Position numbers and translations under genes: made by a program. The notes under the pieces are model-generated. The model worked only from the letters and a program-made list of their open reading frames with translations, did not search any database and was not told the origin of the DNA. Positions 1 through 6,969 of a DNA stretch of 7,642 bases are shown piece after piece. The DNA lies in the NCBI GenBank assembly GCA_018241985.1, contig JAFECV010000094.1:1-7642 (forward strand), in the 5' to 3' direction. The stretch comes from Pseudomonadota bacterium. Lineage in GTDB: Bacteria > Pseudomonadota > Gammaproteobacteria > Burkholderiales > Burkholderiaceae_C. The stretch's first letter is position 1; the number at the start of each line of letters is the position of its first letter.

Positions 1-143
1 CACTGCGTGTCGCTCCGCCAACTCCCTATAAGGGGGCACCGCCAGCGGCGGGGCTTAGCCCGCTCCGCGGCGGTCGCTGGAACGGCCTGCTCCGCGGCCA
101 TCGGACTCACTATGAAAAGCCATGGGTGAATCGTCCGCTGTCC
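1..143. repeat. GC-rich intergenic segment, possible dispersed repeat
   Basis: I see no gene here. The segment is packed with short symmetrical elements: a hairpin at 22-36 (stem core ccct/aggg), a 5-bp hairpin ccgcc-agc-ggcgg at 39-51, and a 13-mer direct repeat gcc(c/t)gctccgcgg at 58-70 and 85-97 with one mismatch. A reading frame stays open from the left edge to a stop at 127-129, but its translation is Arg/Ala-rich and resembles no family I know. The overall pattern reminds me of dispersed intergenic repeats in Comamonadaceae genomes; that is recollection, not a search. It could also include the 3' untranslated part of a gene lying left of the window. Confidence 0.4.
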
Positions 144-179
144 ATGAAAAAGCCCGGCCTGCGCGCCGGGCTTTTTCAT
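144..179. terminator. Bidirectional intrinsic terminator after rsmA
   Basis: A perfect 15-bp inverted repeat (144-158 with 165-179) encloses a 6-base loop (159-164). The GC-rich core gcccggc/gccgggc is flanked by five A on one side and five T on the other, so the transcript of either strand ends its hairpin in a U run. On the minus strand it terminates the lptD-surA-rsmA transcript. On the plus strand it could stop a convergent gene entering from the left. It overlaps the rsmA stop codon (178-176), so the gene's last codons lie inside or beside the stem. Confidence 0.88.
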
Positions 180-967
180 TCGGCGAGCGCCCGCGCGAGC
201 GCGACGTAGTCGGCGACCGGCACTTCCTCGGCGCGCCGCTGCACGTCGAACGTGCCGGCGAAGCCGCGCTCGGCCAGCCAGCGCCCCAGCGTGTGGCGCA
301 GGAGCTTGCGGCGCTGGCTGAACGCGATCCGCACGACCTCGCGGAGGAGCCCGGCGTCGAGCGGCGCCGGTGCGGTCCGCGGCACCATGCGCAGCACCGC
401 GCTCCGGACCTTGGGCGGCGGGTCGAATGCCGACGGCGGCACCGACAGCAGCGACTCGGTCTCGTAGCGCCACTGCAGCATCACCGACAGCCGCCCATAG
501 CTCGCGGTCGCAGGCTGGGCGACGATGCGGTCGACCACTTCCTGCTGCAGCATGAAATGCTGGTCTTCGACCACGTCCACGCAATCGAGCAGGCGAAACA
601 GCAGCGGCGTCGAGATGTTGTACGGCAGGTTGCCGACGATGCGCAGCGGCGCGACCTCTCCGCCGCCCGCGAGATCCCGCGCCAGGCGCGCGAAATCGAC
701 CTCGAGCACGTCGGCCTCGATCACCGAGAGCTGCGGATGCGCGCGCAGGCGCCGCGCAAGGTCCCGGTCGATCTCGATCACGGTGAGCCGGCCGAGCCGC
801 TCGACCAGCGGCTGCGTCAGCACGGCCAGGCCCGGACCGATCTCGACCATCGCCTGGCCGGCGCGCGGCGCGATCGCGCGCACGATCGCATCGACCACGG
901 CCGGATCGGTCAGGAAATGCTGACCGAACCGCTTGCGCGCCACATGGCTGTCGGGCGCGGCGGCCAT
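176..967 (-). CDS. rsmA: 16S rRNA (adenine1518-N6/adenine1519-N6)-dimethyltransferase RsmA/KsgA
   Basis: RsmA uses SAM to dimethylate the two adjacent adenines in the loop of 16S helix 45, a late step of small-subunit maturation in the cytoplasm. The 263-residue product has normal family length. Visible motifs are GQHFL (15-19), the SAM-binding motif [12 protein letters not shown] (41-51), acidic E65 after the second strand, EADVL (84-88), the catalytic motif IV NLPYN (113-117), PPSAF..PPPKV (177-187) and SQRRK (217-221) in the RNA-binding C-terminal part. The ATG at 967 places GQHF at the usual distance from the N terminus and has a G-run (minus strand, 972-977) four bases upstream that can act as ribosome binding site. 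It lies 11 bases after the surA stop, so it is almost surely co-transcribed. The terminator overlaps its stop codon. Loss of RsmA in other bacteria gives kasugamycin resistance. Confidence 0.96.
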   Translation of the reverse strand: MAAAPDSHVARKRFGQHFLTDPAVVDAIVRAIAPRAGQAMVEIGPGLAVLTQPLVERLGRLTVIEIDRDLARRLRAHPQLSVIEADVLEVDFARLARDLAGGGEVAPLRIVGNLPYNISTPLLFRLLDCVDVVEDQHFMLQQEVVDRIVAQPATASYGRLSVMLQWRYETESLLSVPPSAFDPPPKVRSAVLRMVPRTAPAPLDAGLLREVVRIAFSQRRKLLRHTLGRWLAERGFAGTFDVQRRAEEVPVADYVALARALAE

Positions 968-978
968 GCGGCCCCCCG

Positions 979-2358
979 CTACTGCGGCGGCTCCCGGTAT
1001 TCGACGTAGGCGCGGCTGCGCACGTCCTGCGCCCAGGTGGCGTAGGCTTCGTTCAGCTTTCTCTGGCGCAGCATGTTGCGCGCCACTTCGCGCTGCTGCC
1101 CGCGATTGAGCTGCTCTTCGCGCCTTCCGAGCAACTGGATCAGGTGCACGCCGAAGCGGGTGATCACCGGCTCGCTGATCTCGCCCGGCGACAGCGCGTC
1201 GACCGCGGCCTGGAACGCGGGCACGAACTGGCCGGGGTTGGACCAGCCCAGATCGCCGCCGTCGGCCGCGCTCGCGTCCTGCGAGTATTCGCGCGCCAGC
1301 GCCCCAAAATCCGCCTGCTTGGCCAGAATGCGCTGGCGCATGTCGAGCAGGCGCGCGCGCGCCTGCGCTTCGGTCAGCTGCGGCCCGGTGCGCAGCAGGA
1401 TGTGGCGCACGTGGCTCTGCGCAACGGTGACCGGCACCCCGACCACCTGCCGGTCGACGACCTTGAGAATGTGAAACCCCGCGCCCGATCGCACCGGACC
1501 GACGATGCTGCCGACCGGCGCGTCGCGCGTCGATTCGACGAACAGCGTCGGGTACTTGTCGGCCGGGTGCAGCCCCATCTGGCCGCCGTTGCCGCGGGTG
1601 GCGGCCGAATACTGGTCGACCAGCGTGGCGAAGTCGGCGCCGGCGCGCGCGCGGTCCGCCACCTGCTGCGCCCGCGCCTGCAGCGCCTTCACCTGCGCGT
1701 CGCTCGCGCCCTCGGGCACGGCGATCAGCACCTGCGCGAGGTTGATCTCGACCCCCTGCTCCTGCGCGCTGCCCTCCTGCTCGCGCAGGAACGCGTCCAC
1801 GTCCAGGTCGCTGACCTGCACCTTGGGATCGACCTCGCGCTCGCGCAGTCTGGAGAGCAGGATCTCGTTGCGCAGCTCGTCGTGGAACTCCTTCAGGCCG
1901 ATGCCCTGGGCCGCGAGCTGGCTGCGCAGCCCGGCCACGTCGGTCTGGTTCTGCCGTGCCAGGTTGCGCTCGGCCTGCGTGAGCATGTCCGCGTCGACCC
2001 GGATCCCGAGTTCGCGCGCCTGCTGCAGCTGCGCCGTCTCGCTGATCAGGCGTTCGAGCACTTGCCGCGCGAGCACCGCGTGCGGGGGCAGCGGCTGGCC
2101 CTGCTTCTGCAGCTCCGGCAGCACGCGCGCCAGCCGCGCCTGCACCTCGCCGTTCGTGATCGGTTCGGAATTGACCACGGCCACGATGTAGTCCGCGGTG
2201 CGCGACGCGCTCGCCGGCTGCGCGGCCGACGCCGGGGCCGCGGCCGGCGAAGCGAGCCTCGGGCCGGCGGACGGCAGCCGCAGGCCCTGCGCCAGCGCGG
2301 GCAGGCTCGCCGCCAGCAGAAAGCCGAACAGGAACGAGGAAAGAGCGCGTCGAATCAT
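979..2358 (-). CDS. surA: Periplasmic chaperone / peptidyl-prolyl isomerase SurA
   Basis: SurA escorts unfolded outer-membrane proteins across the periplasm to the BAM complex. The 459-residue product starts with a signal peptide (1-23: basic MIRR, hydrophobic core, cleavage likely after ALA at 21-23), then an Ala/Pro/Ser-rich linker (about 24-54). The SurA N-terminal chaperone domain follows (about 55-175), then parvulin domain I (about 204-302), parvulin domain II (about 313-411) and a C-terminal helix (about 412-450) that packs against the N domain in known structures. Domain II keeps the parvulin signatures HILL (H319), GGDLGW (367-372) and FGVHLI (402-407). Domain I has Q209 where the first parvulin His is expected and L263 in place of the GxW tryptophan, but keeps GFHIL (294-298). 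The start at 2358 gives a complete signal peptide; no clear Shine-Dalgarno precedes it. The gap from lptD is 49 bases, with no terminator seen in it. Confidence 0.94.
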   Translation of the reverse strand: MIRRALSSFLFGFLLAASLPALAQGLRLPSAGPRLASPAAAPASAAQPASASRTADYIVAVVNSEPITNGEVQARLARVLPELQKQGQPLPPHAVLARQVLERLISETAQLQQARELGIRVDADMLTQAERNLARQNQTDVAGLRSQLAAQGIGLKEFHDELRNEILLSRLREREVDPKVQVSDLDVDAFLREQEGSAQEQGVEINLAQVLIAVPEGASDAQVKALQARAQQVADRARAGADFATLVDQYSAATRGNGGQMGLHPADKYPTLFVESTRDAPVGSIVGPVRSGAGFHILKVVDRQVVGVPVTVAQSHVRHILLRTGPQLTEAQARARLLDMRQRILAKQADFGALAREYSQDASAADGGDLGWSNPGQFVPAFQAAVDALSPGEISEPVITRFGVHLIQLLGRREEQLNRGQQREVARNMLRQRKLNEAYATWAQDVRSRAYVEYREPPQ

Positions 2359-2407
2359 GGTGCGAGCGGGTGCGGAAAACGGTCGATGGAGGGAGTGCGG
2401 CCTGCGG

Positions 2408-4801
2408 TCAGTAATAGTTGCTGAAGCGGCTCGGCGTGCTGACCTGCTCGCGCAGGTACTGGTAGTACGGAATATTGGCCTTGAGCGCCCCCAGCGGGCT
2501 CGAGCCCAGCCGCGAGAAGCCGACGAATTCGAGCTGGAACTGGACGCTGGTGTTGGTCGTCAGCGCGCTGGTCTGGAGCTTCTCGAGCACGATGCGCCCG
2601 ATCCAGCACCCCGCATCGTACTCGAGGCCGAACACCGTGTTGACCAGCTGGTGGTCGATCATGCTGTAGTTCAGCCGCCCCACACTGTACCAGCGGCCGT
2701 CGCCCAGGCCCTGGCCGGGCGGCAGGGACTGATCCCGTTGGCCCCACAGGTCGTTCAGCGGCCACTGCCAGCTCACGTCCCACTGCCGCGTCGAGTTGCT
2801 CGGCGTGATCGTGTCGATGTACTTGGTATAGGCCGCGTTGACCACGCGGTACGGCCCGGCCCGGTAGTGCCCGCCGATCGACGAGCTCAGCGACTCGTGC
2901 GTCTTGGCGTTGATCTGCTCGGTGGCGTCGAACGACCACTTGGGCGACCAGTTGATCGAGGTGCCGAGCAGCAGGTCGCTGAAACCGACCGGATCGGGCG
3001 AGCCGCCCGGCAGCGTCACCTGCTGCGGCTTGAAGCGCAGCCGCTGCGCGATGCCGAAGCGGGCCGCCTCGGCGCCGCTCTCCGGGTCGATCAGCCGCGA
3101 GGTCACGCCCAGCGTCAGCAGGTCGGCGTCGGCGATGCGGTCGTTGCCGCTGAACGTGTTCTCGGTGAACACGGTGGCGAAGTTGAAGTCGTTCAGCGCC
3201 GAGTCGTAGTTCGGGATCAGGCTCTGGTCGCGGTACGGCGTGTACACATAGAACGCGCGCGGCTCCAGCGTCTGCGTGAACTTGCGGCCGAAGAAGCTCG
3301 CGTCGCGCTCGAACACCAGGCCGTTGTCCAGGCTGAAGGTCGGCACCGTGCGCGCCGCGCTGGTCGCGCCGTTCGCCAGCGGCGTGTTGAACTCGTAGCT
3401 GGTCGCGTTCAGCATCAGCTTCGGGATCACGAACCAGCCCGGCGCCTGGAATGGATAGCTGACCTGCGCCAGCGCGTACGAGCGCACCCCGTTCGGCTGC
3501 AGCGTCAGTGCCTGGTCGGCGCTGAAATGCGTGGCGTCGCCGGTCACCGAGAAGTCGAAGCCGCCGGCGTCGAGCCGGGAGTAGCTGCTGGTGAGCTGCG
3601 GCAGCCGGTCGTACGGCGGCGTGACCGGCGAGCCCGCCTCCTGCAGCGTCTGCCATTTGAGCGTGCGCGCGGTCGTGACCCAGTGGCCCTGCGTCAAGGT
3701 CAGCGAGCCGTCGTTCGGAAGCACCTGCTGGATCAGCGTCGGCAGCGCATGCGGGAAGTCGATCGCGTAGTTGTCGTCGCTGACCCGGTTCAGGTTCAGG
3801 TTGAAGCCGAGCTTGCCGAGCGCGGTGTCCCAGCCGCCGGAATCGACGGACGCGTACGACCAGCGCGAGCGGTCGCGCAACTGGTCGCTGGGCATGTAGT
3901 TGAGCGCGACCTGCCCGCGGTACGGCTGCTCGAGGAAGCGGAATTCGGCGCCGAGGTTGACGCCGCGCTTGCTCATCACGTCCGGGTACAGCGTCGCGTC
4001 GCGGTTCGGCGCGATGTCCCAGTAGTACGGCGCGACCACCTCGGCGCCGTTCACGCTCGACAGCCCGATGGTCGGCGGCAGGAAGCCCGACTTGCGCTTG
4101 TCGGTCAGCGGAAAGCTCATCGCCGGGATCGGCAGGATCGGCACGCCCTCGAAGTACAGCTTCGCGCCGTCGGCCTGGCCCACCTCCTCGTCCATGTCGA
4201 ACTTGACGGTGTTGGCCTTCAGGATCCAGGCCGGCATCCAGCTCGGGCCCGGCTCGCGCTGGCAGGTGGTGTAGGTCGCGTTGTGCACGACCGAATGCTT
4301 GTCGTCGATGAAGTCGATCCGGTCCGCGTGGCCATACGCGTCGTTCTTCAGGAAACGGTAATCGGGCGAGGTGAACGAGCCCTCGAACGCATCGACGTTG
4401 AGCTCGGCCGCCGGGCCGGTGTAGACGTTGCCGTCGCGGTCGATCAGCACATGGCCGTTCGCGCGCGCAAGGTCCTCGGCCTGGTCGTAGTCGAGCCGGT
4501 CGGCGCGGATCATCGTGTCGCCGCGGCGCAGTTCGGCCGCACCCTCGGCCTGGGCCTGCACGCCGACCTGGCCCGACAGCTGCTCGCCGGTGATGAAGGT
4601 CGGCAGCTCGCGGCGCACGGCCTCGTCGGGCGGCTGCTCCTGCAGCATCGGGCTCGTCTTGAGCACCAGCGGCGGCTCGTCGGACGGCTGCGCCGGCTGC
4701 GACTGCTGCGCCTGCGCGGCCAGGCCGTGCAGCATCGCCGCCACCACCCAGGCCGTGCGAGCGATGCGGCAGTGCGGCGGCGGACGAGTGATTGCGTGCA
4801 T
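2408..4801 (-). CDS. lptD: LPS-assembly protein LptD (outer-membrane translocon)
   Basis: LptD, plugged by the lipoprotein LptE, forms the outer-membrane beta-barrel that inserts lipopolysaccharide into the outer leaflet. The 797-residue product has a signal peptide ending near GLAAQA (27-32). A Gln/Pro-rich spacer and an LptA/OstA-type jellyroll domain follow (about 65-215, with the repeating pattern around MIRADRLDYDQAED and HVLIDRDGNVYTG). The conserved junction comes next (PLTDKRKSGFLPPTIG, 231-246; PYYWDIAPNRDATLYPDVMSKRG, starting 258), then the barrel to the C terminus. It ends SNYY, an aromatic residue as expected for a barrel recognised by BAM. Mature cysteines are only C180 and C732. 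The ATG at 4801 is chosen because it gives a full signal peptide; no good Shine-Dalgarno precedes it. It is first of three genes with surA, whose product helps fold LptD in E. coli. Overlapping long frames on both strands are compositional shadows. Confidence 0.96.
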   Translation of the reverse strand: MHAITRPPPHCRIARTAWVVAAMLHGLAAQAQQSQPAQPSDEPPLVLKTSPMLQEQPPDEAVRRELPTFITGEQLSGQVGVQAQAEGAAELRRGDTMIRADRLDYDQAEDLARANGHVLIDRDGNVYTGPAAELNVDAFEGSFTSPDYRFLKNDAYGHADRIDFIDDKHSVVHNATYTTCQREPGPSWMPAWILKANTVKFDMDEEVGQADGAKLYFEGVPILPIPAMSFPLTDKRKSGFLPPTIGLSSVNGAEVVAPYYWDIAPNRDATLYPDVMSKRGVNLGAEFRFLEQPYRGQVALNYMPSDQLRDRSRWSYASVDSGGWDTALGKLGFNLNLNRVSDDNYAIDFPHALPTLIQQVLPNDGSLTLTQGHWVTTARTLKWQTLQEAGSPVTPPYDRLPQLTSSYSRLDAGGFDFSVTGDATHFSADQALTLQPNGVRSYALAQVSYPFQAPGWFVIPKLMLNATSYEFNTPLANGATSAARTVPTFSLDNGLVFERDASFFGRKFTQTLEPRAFYVYTPYRDQSLIPNYDSALNDFNFATVFTENTFSGNDRIADADLLTLGVTSRLIDPESGAEAARFGIAQRLRFKPQQVTLPGGSPDPVGFSDLLLGTSINWSPKWSFDATEQINAKTHESLSSSIGGHYRAGPYRVVNAAYTKYIDTITPSNSTRQWDVSWQWPLNDLWGQRDQSLPPGQGLGDGRWYSVGRLNYSMIDHQLVNTVFGLEYDAGCWIGRIVLEKLQTSALTTNTSVQFQLEFVGFSRLGSSPLGALKANIPYYQYLREQVSTPSRFSNYY

Positions 4802-4905
4802 CTGCGAAGGGCTGTCGGCGACGCTTGCATCCCGCGGCGCCTGATCGCTCCGGGCCGGCGAAGGCGGCAGGCCGGCGCGACCCGGGTTTGTAGAATCGAT
4901 TATCC
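4802..4905. promoter_or_regulatory. Divergent lptD/amgK intergenic region
   Basis: These 104 bases separate two divergent genes and must carry the promoters of both unless transcription enters from elsewhere. The amgK-proximal end has an 8-bp palindrome aatcgatt (4894-4901) shared by two opposite -10-like hexamers: TAGAAT on the plus strand (4891-4896) and GATAAT on the minus strand (4904-4899). No convincing -35 box is visible for either, and the remainder is plain GC-rich sequence. A minus-strand start near here would give lptD a leader of roughly 90 bases. I cannot identify a specific operator; in E. coli lptD-surA is controlled by sigma-E, but I see no clear sigma-E motif here. Confidence 0.5.
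4891..4896 (+). promoter_or_regulatory. Putative -10 element of amgK
   Basis: TAGAAT matches the TATAAT consensus at five of six positions and is preceded directly by TTTG. It ends only nine bases before the amgK ATG, so a start point 6-8 bases downstream would leave almost no 5' leader. This agrees with the absence of a Shine-Dalgarno sequence before the ATG. No recognisable -35 hexamer lies at 16-18 bases spacing. It could be a chance match. Confidence 0.42.
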
Positions 4906-6066
4906 ATGAGCGATGTGAAGTCCACGGCTGCGGCCGCTACTATGTCCACCGCTTCACCGGCCGCGGCGCCGGACCCGTCCGCAGTGCACAAGGACACCCT
5001 GCCCTCGGTGCATTGGGACGACCCGGCGCGCGCCGCCGCGTTCGAGCGCTGGCTCGCCGCGCTTCAGCCCCTTCACGGCCTGCTGCCGGCAAGCCTGCGC
5101 CCTGCGTCCGCCGACGCGAGCTTCCGCCGCTATCTGCGCATCGATTCGACCGTGGGCACGAGCTTCATCGTGATGGACGCGCCGCCCGCGCATGAAGACT
5201 GCCGCCCGTTCGTGAAGGTGGCCGGCCTGATGCGCGAGGCCGGCCTCGAGGTGCCTCGGATCCTGGCCTGGGACGAGGCGCTCGGCTTCATGCTGCTGAC
5301 CGATCTCGGGAACCACACGCTGCTGGAACGGCTCGATGCGCAGCAGCCCGATGCCGCGCGGCCCTTGCTCCTGCAGGCGGCCGAGCTGCTCGTCGCCTGG
5401 CAGCGCGCCTCAACCCCCGGCGTGCTGCCGCCGTACGACGAGGCGCTGCTGCAGCGCGAGCTCGCGCTGTTCCCGGACTGGTACCTGGCCCGGCATCGCG
5501 GCGTGAGCCTGAGCGAGGCCGAGCGCGCGCAGCTTTCGCAGCAGTTCGACCTGATCGTCGGGCGTTGCCTCGCCGCGCCCAGCGTCTACGTGCACCGCGA
5601 CTTCATGCCGCGCAACCTGATGGCGCCGCGCACCCCCGGCGGCCCTTTGGGCGTGCTCGACTTCCAGGACGCGGTGTACGGCCCGCTCTCCTACGACATC
5701 GCCAGCCTGATGCGCGACGCGTTCATCAGCTGGGACGAGGAGTTCGTGCTCGACATCACGGTGCGCTACTGGGAGCGCGCGCGCCGCGCCGGGCTGATGG
5801 ACTTCGAGGACTGGCACCGCGACTTCGGCGCGTTCTACCGCGCGGTCGAGTGGATGGGGCTGCAGCGGCACCTGAAGGTCGCCGGCATCTTCGCGCGGCT
5901 GACGCTGCGCGACGGCAAGCCCAAGTACCTGGCGGATGCGCCGCGCTTCATCGCCTACATCCGCGCCACCGCGAGCCGCTACGCGGAACTCGCGCCGCTG
6001 CTGCGTCTCATCGACCGCGCCGAAGGGCAGGTCGCCGCGAGCGGCTTCGCGTTCGGCCGGATCTGA
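4906..6066 (+). CDS. amgK: N-acetylmuramate / N-acetylglucosamine anomeric kinase AmgK
   Basis: AmgK belongs to the aminoglycoside-phosphotransferase fold. In Pseudomonas it phosphorylates MurNAc (and GlcNAc) at the anomeric carbon, so that MurU can make UDP-MurNAc, recycling cell-wall sugar and bypassing the fosfomycin-sensitive MurA step. Family marks in the 386 residues are SADASFRRYLR (68-78), VMDAPPAHED (89-98), LLTDLG (130-135), the catalytic loop VHRDFMPRNLM (229-239; H230, D232, N237) and the metal-binding LDFQDAVYGPLSYD (251-264). The first 30 or so residues are low-complexity Ala/Thr/Pro and precede the domain. ATG 4906 has no Shine-Dalgarno; an internal ATG (codon 13, 4942) has none either, so the exact start is uncertain. 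It is divergent from lptD, as in other proteobacteria, but the expected murU partner is not next to it. It was probably once annotated as a generic aminoglycoside phosphotransferase; antibiotic modification is unlikely. Confidence 0.9.
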   Translation: MSDVKSTAAAATMSTASPAAAPDPSAVHKDTLPSVHWDDPARAAAFERWLAALQPLHGLLPASLRPASADASFRRYLRIDSTVGTSFIVMDAPPAHEDCRPFVKVAGLMREAGLEVPRILAWDEALGFMLLTDLGNHTLLERLDAQQPDAARPLLLQAAELLVAWQRASTPGVLPPYDEALLQRELALFPDWYLARHRGVSLSEAERAQLSQQFDLIVGRCLAAPSVYVHRDFMPRNLMAPRTPGGPLGVLDFQDAVYGPLSYDIASLMRDAFISWDEEFVLDITVRYWERARRAGLMDFEDWHRDFGAFYRAVEWMGLQRHLKVAGIFARLTLRDGKPKYLADAPRFIAYIRATASRYAELAPLLRLIDRAEGQVAASGFAFGRI

Positions 6067-6138
6067 TCGTTTTCCCGTTCAAGACAAGACAGGACGCTGG
6101 CTGTCAGCTACTGTATCGATAGCAAACGACGCACCGCC
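6067..6138. repeat. amgK-rsmE intergenic segment, possible dispersed-repeat remnant
   Basis: This 72-base gap holds no gene and no intrinsic terminator that I can see. It carries a tandem aagac-aagac (6081-6090), the motif ctgtcagctactg (6101-6113), the palindrome tatcgata (6114-6121) and a weak stem gcta/tagc (6107-6110 with 6120-6123). Read on the minus strand, the pattern TTTGCTATCGATACAGTAGC resembles a short intergenic repeat I associate with Comamonadaceae genomes; this is from memory. It shares atagcaaac with 6992-7000 on the far side of rsmE. A promoter for rsmE is not evident, so read-through from amgK is possible. Confidence 0.35.
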
Positions 6139-6969
6139 ATGCCACCGATGCCGCCGATGCCGACTGCCCCGCGCCTGTACTGCCCCGGCCCGCTGCAGGG
6201 CGGCGCGGTGCGCGCGCTGCCGGCGGGCGCCGCGCGCCACGCCCAGGTGCTGCGGCTGCAGCCGGGCGATGCGCTGGTGTTGTTCGACGGCAGTGGCGGC
6301 GAGTGGGATGCCTGCATCGCGCGCATGGGCCGCAGCGAGGTGCTGGTCGAGACGCTGCGGCACCGCCCGGTCGAGCGCGAAGCGGCGCGCCGCGTGCATC
6401 TGGCGGCCGCCTGCATCGCGGCCGAACGCATGGACTGGCTGATCGAGAAGGCGACCGAACTCGGCGCAGTCGGCATCACGCCGATCCTGGCCGCTCGCAG
6501 CGCGGCGCGCTTCGGCGCCGAGCGTGCCGAGCGGCGCCTCGCGCACTGGCGCGCGATCGCGCAGGCGGCCTGCGAGCAATGCGGACGCAATCGCCTGCCG
6601 CGGATCGAGCCGATCAGCAGCCTGGGCGACTGGCTGGCCGCGCTCGCCGGGCGTCCGGCAACCGGCGGTGCCCCGATTCCTCTTGATACGCCCGATCCGG
6701 CCCCCGGCGACGCCGTGCCGGGAACCGACGCCGGCCCGCGGCTGCTGCTGTCGCTAGCCCCCGGCGCGACGGCGCTCGGTGCGGTCGCAGCCCAGGCGAC
6801 CCGAGGAACCGGCGCGGTCACGTTGCTGTCCGGCCCCGAAGGCGGTTTCAGCCCGGACGAGGAGGCCGCCGCGCAGGCCGCGGGTTTTCAAACGGTGACG
6901 CTGGGCGAGCGCGTGCTGCGCGCAGAGACCGCGCCGCTGGCCGCGCTGGCTGCGCTGACCCTGCTTTGA
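6139..6969 (+). CDS. rsmE: 16S rRNA (uracil1498-N3)-methyltransferase RsmE
   Basis: RsmE is a SPOUT-class, trefoil-knot enzyme that methylates N3 of U1498 in 16S rRNA near the decoding centre, using SAM. The N-terminal PUA-like region begins PRLYCPGPL (11-19) and continues through HAQVLRLQPGDALVLFDGSGGEWDA. The SPOUT domain shows MDWLIEKATELG (98-109), EQCGRN (146-151), LLSGPEGGFSPDE (229-241) and the knot motif LGERVLRAETA (255-265). The 276 residues exceed the usual ~240-250 because of an Ala/Pro/Gly/Asp-rich insert at about 170-200. The N terminus is MPPMPPMPT: three in-frame ATGs (6139, 6148, 6157) lie in a 9-base repeat, with no Shine-Dalgarno before the first. The third start would still give a complete domain. 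It lies 72 bases after amgK on the same strand; co-transcription is possible but the functions are unrelated. Confidence 0.94.
   Translation: MPPMPPMPTAPRLYCPGPLQGGAVRALPAGAARHAQVLRLQPGDALVLFDGSGGEWDACIARMGRSEVLVETLRHRPVEREAARRVHLAAACIAAERMDWLIEKATELGAVGITPILAARSAARFGAERAERRLAHWRAIAQAACEQCGRNRLPRIEPISSLGDWLAALAGRPATGGAPIPLDTPDPAPGDAVPGTDAGPRLLLSLAPGATALGAVAAQATRGTGAVTLLSGPEGGFSPDEEAAAQAAGFQTVTLGERVLRAETAPLAALAALTLL

Noticed and set aside
1..129. C-terminal fragment of a gene entering from the left edge
   Set aside because: The frame is open to a stop at 127-129, but the translation is Arg/Ala-rich with no recognisable ending, and the DNA is full of hairpins and repeats, fitting non-coding sequence better.
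122..1009. A 295-codon plus-strand frame across rsmA
   Set aside because: It is antisense to rsmA, starts next to the terminator, is rich in Arg/His/Gln, and has no family resemblance.
1144..2424. A 426-codon plus-strand frame across surA
   Set aside because: It is the antisense shadow of surA; low-complexity Arg/Leu/Gln composition and no supporting start signals.
2198..4909. A 903-codon open frame on the plus strand opposite lptD
   Set aside because: It is antisense to lptD, which is identified by domain motifs and a signal peptide. The translation is an Arg/Ala/Val/Leu/Gln-rich composition typical of the complement of GC-rich genes, with no recognisable domain.
2355..4997. An 880-codon minus-strand frame overlapping lptD in another phase
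   Set aside because: The translation is Arg/Ala/Gly-rich without motifs, while the overlapping 797-codon frame is a clear LptD. The length is a product of GC bias that depletes stop codons.
5410..5871. A minus-strand frame inside amgK
   Set aside because: It lies wholly opposite the conserved kinase core of amgK, and its His/Val/Arg-rich translation resembles no family.
4906..6066. Aminoglycoside resistance gene
   Set aside because: It shares the phosphotransferase fold, but its motifs (SADASFRRY, VMDAPP..ED, VHRDFMPRNLM, LDFQDAVYGP) and place beside lptD fit AmgK, a cell-wall sugar kinase.
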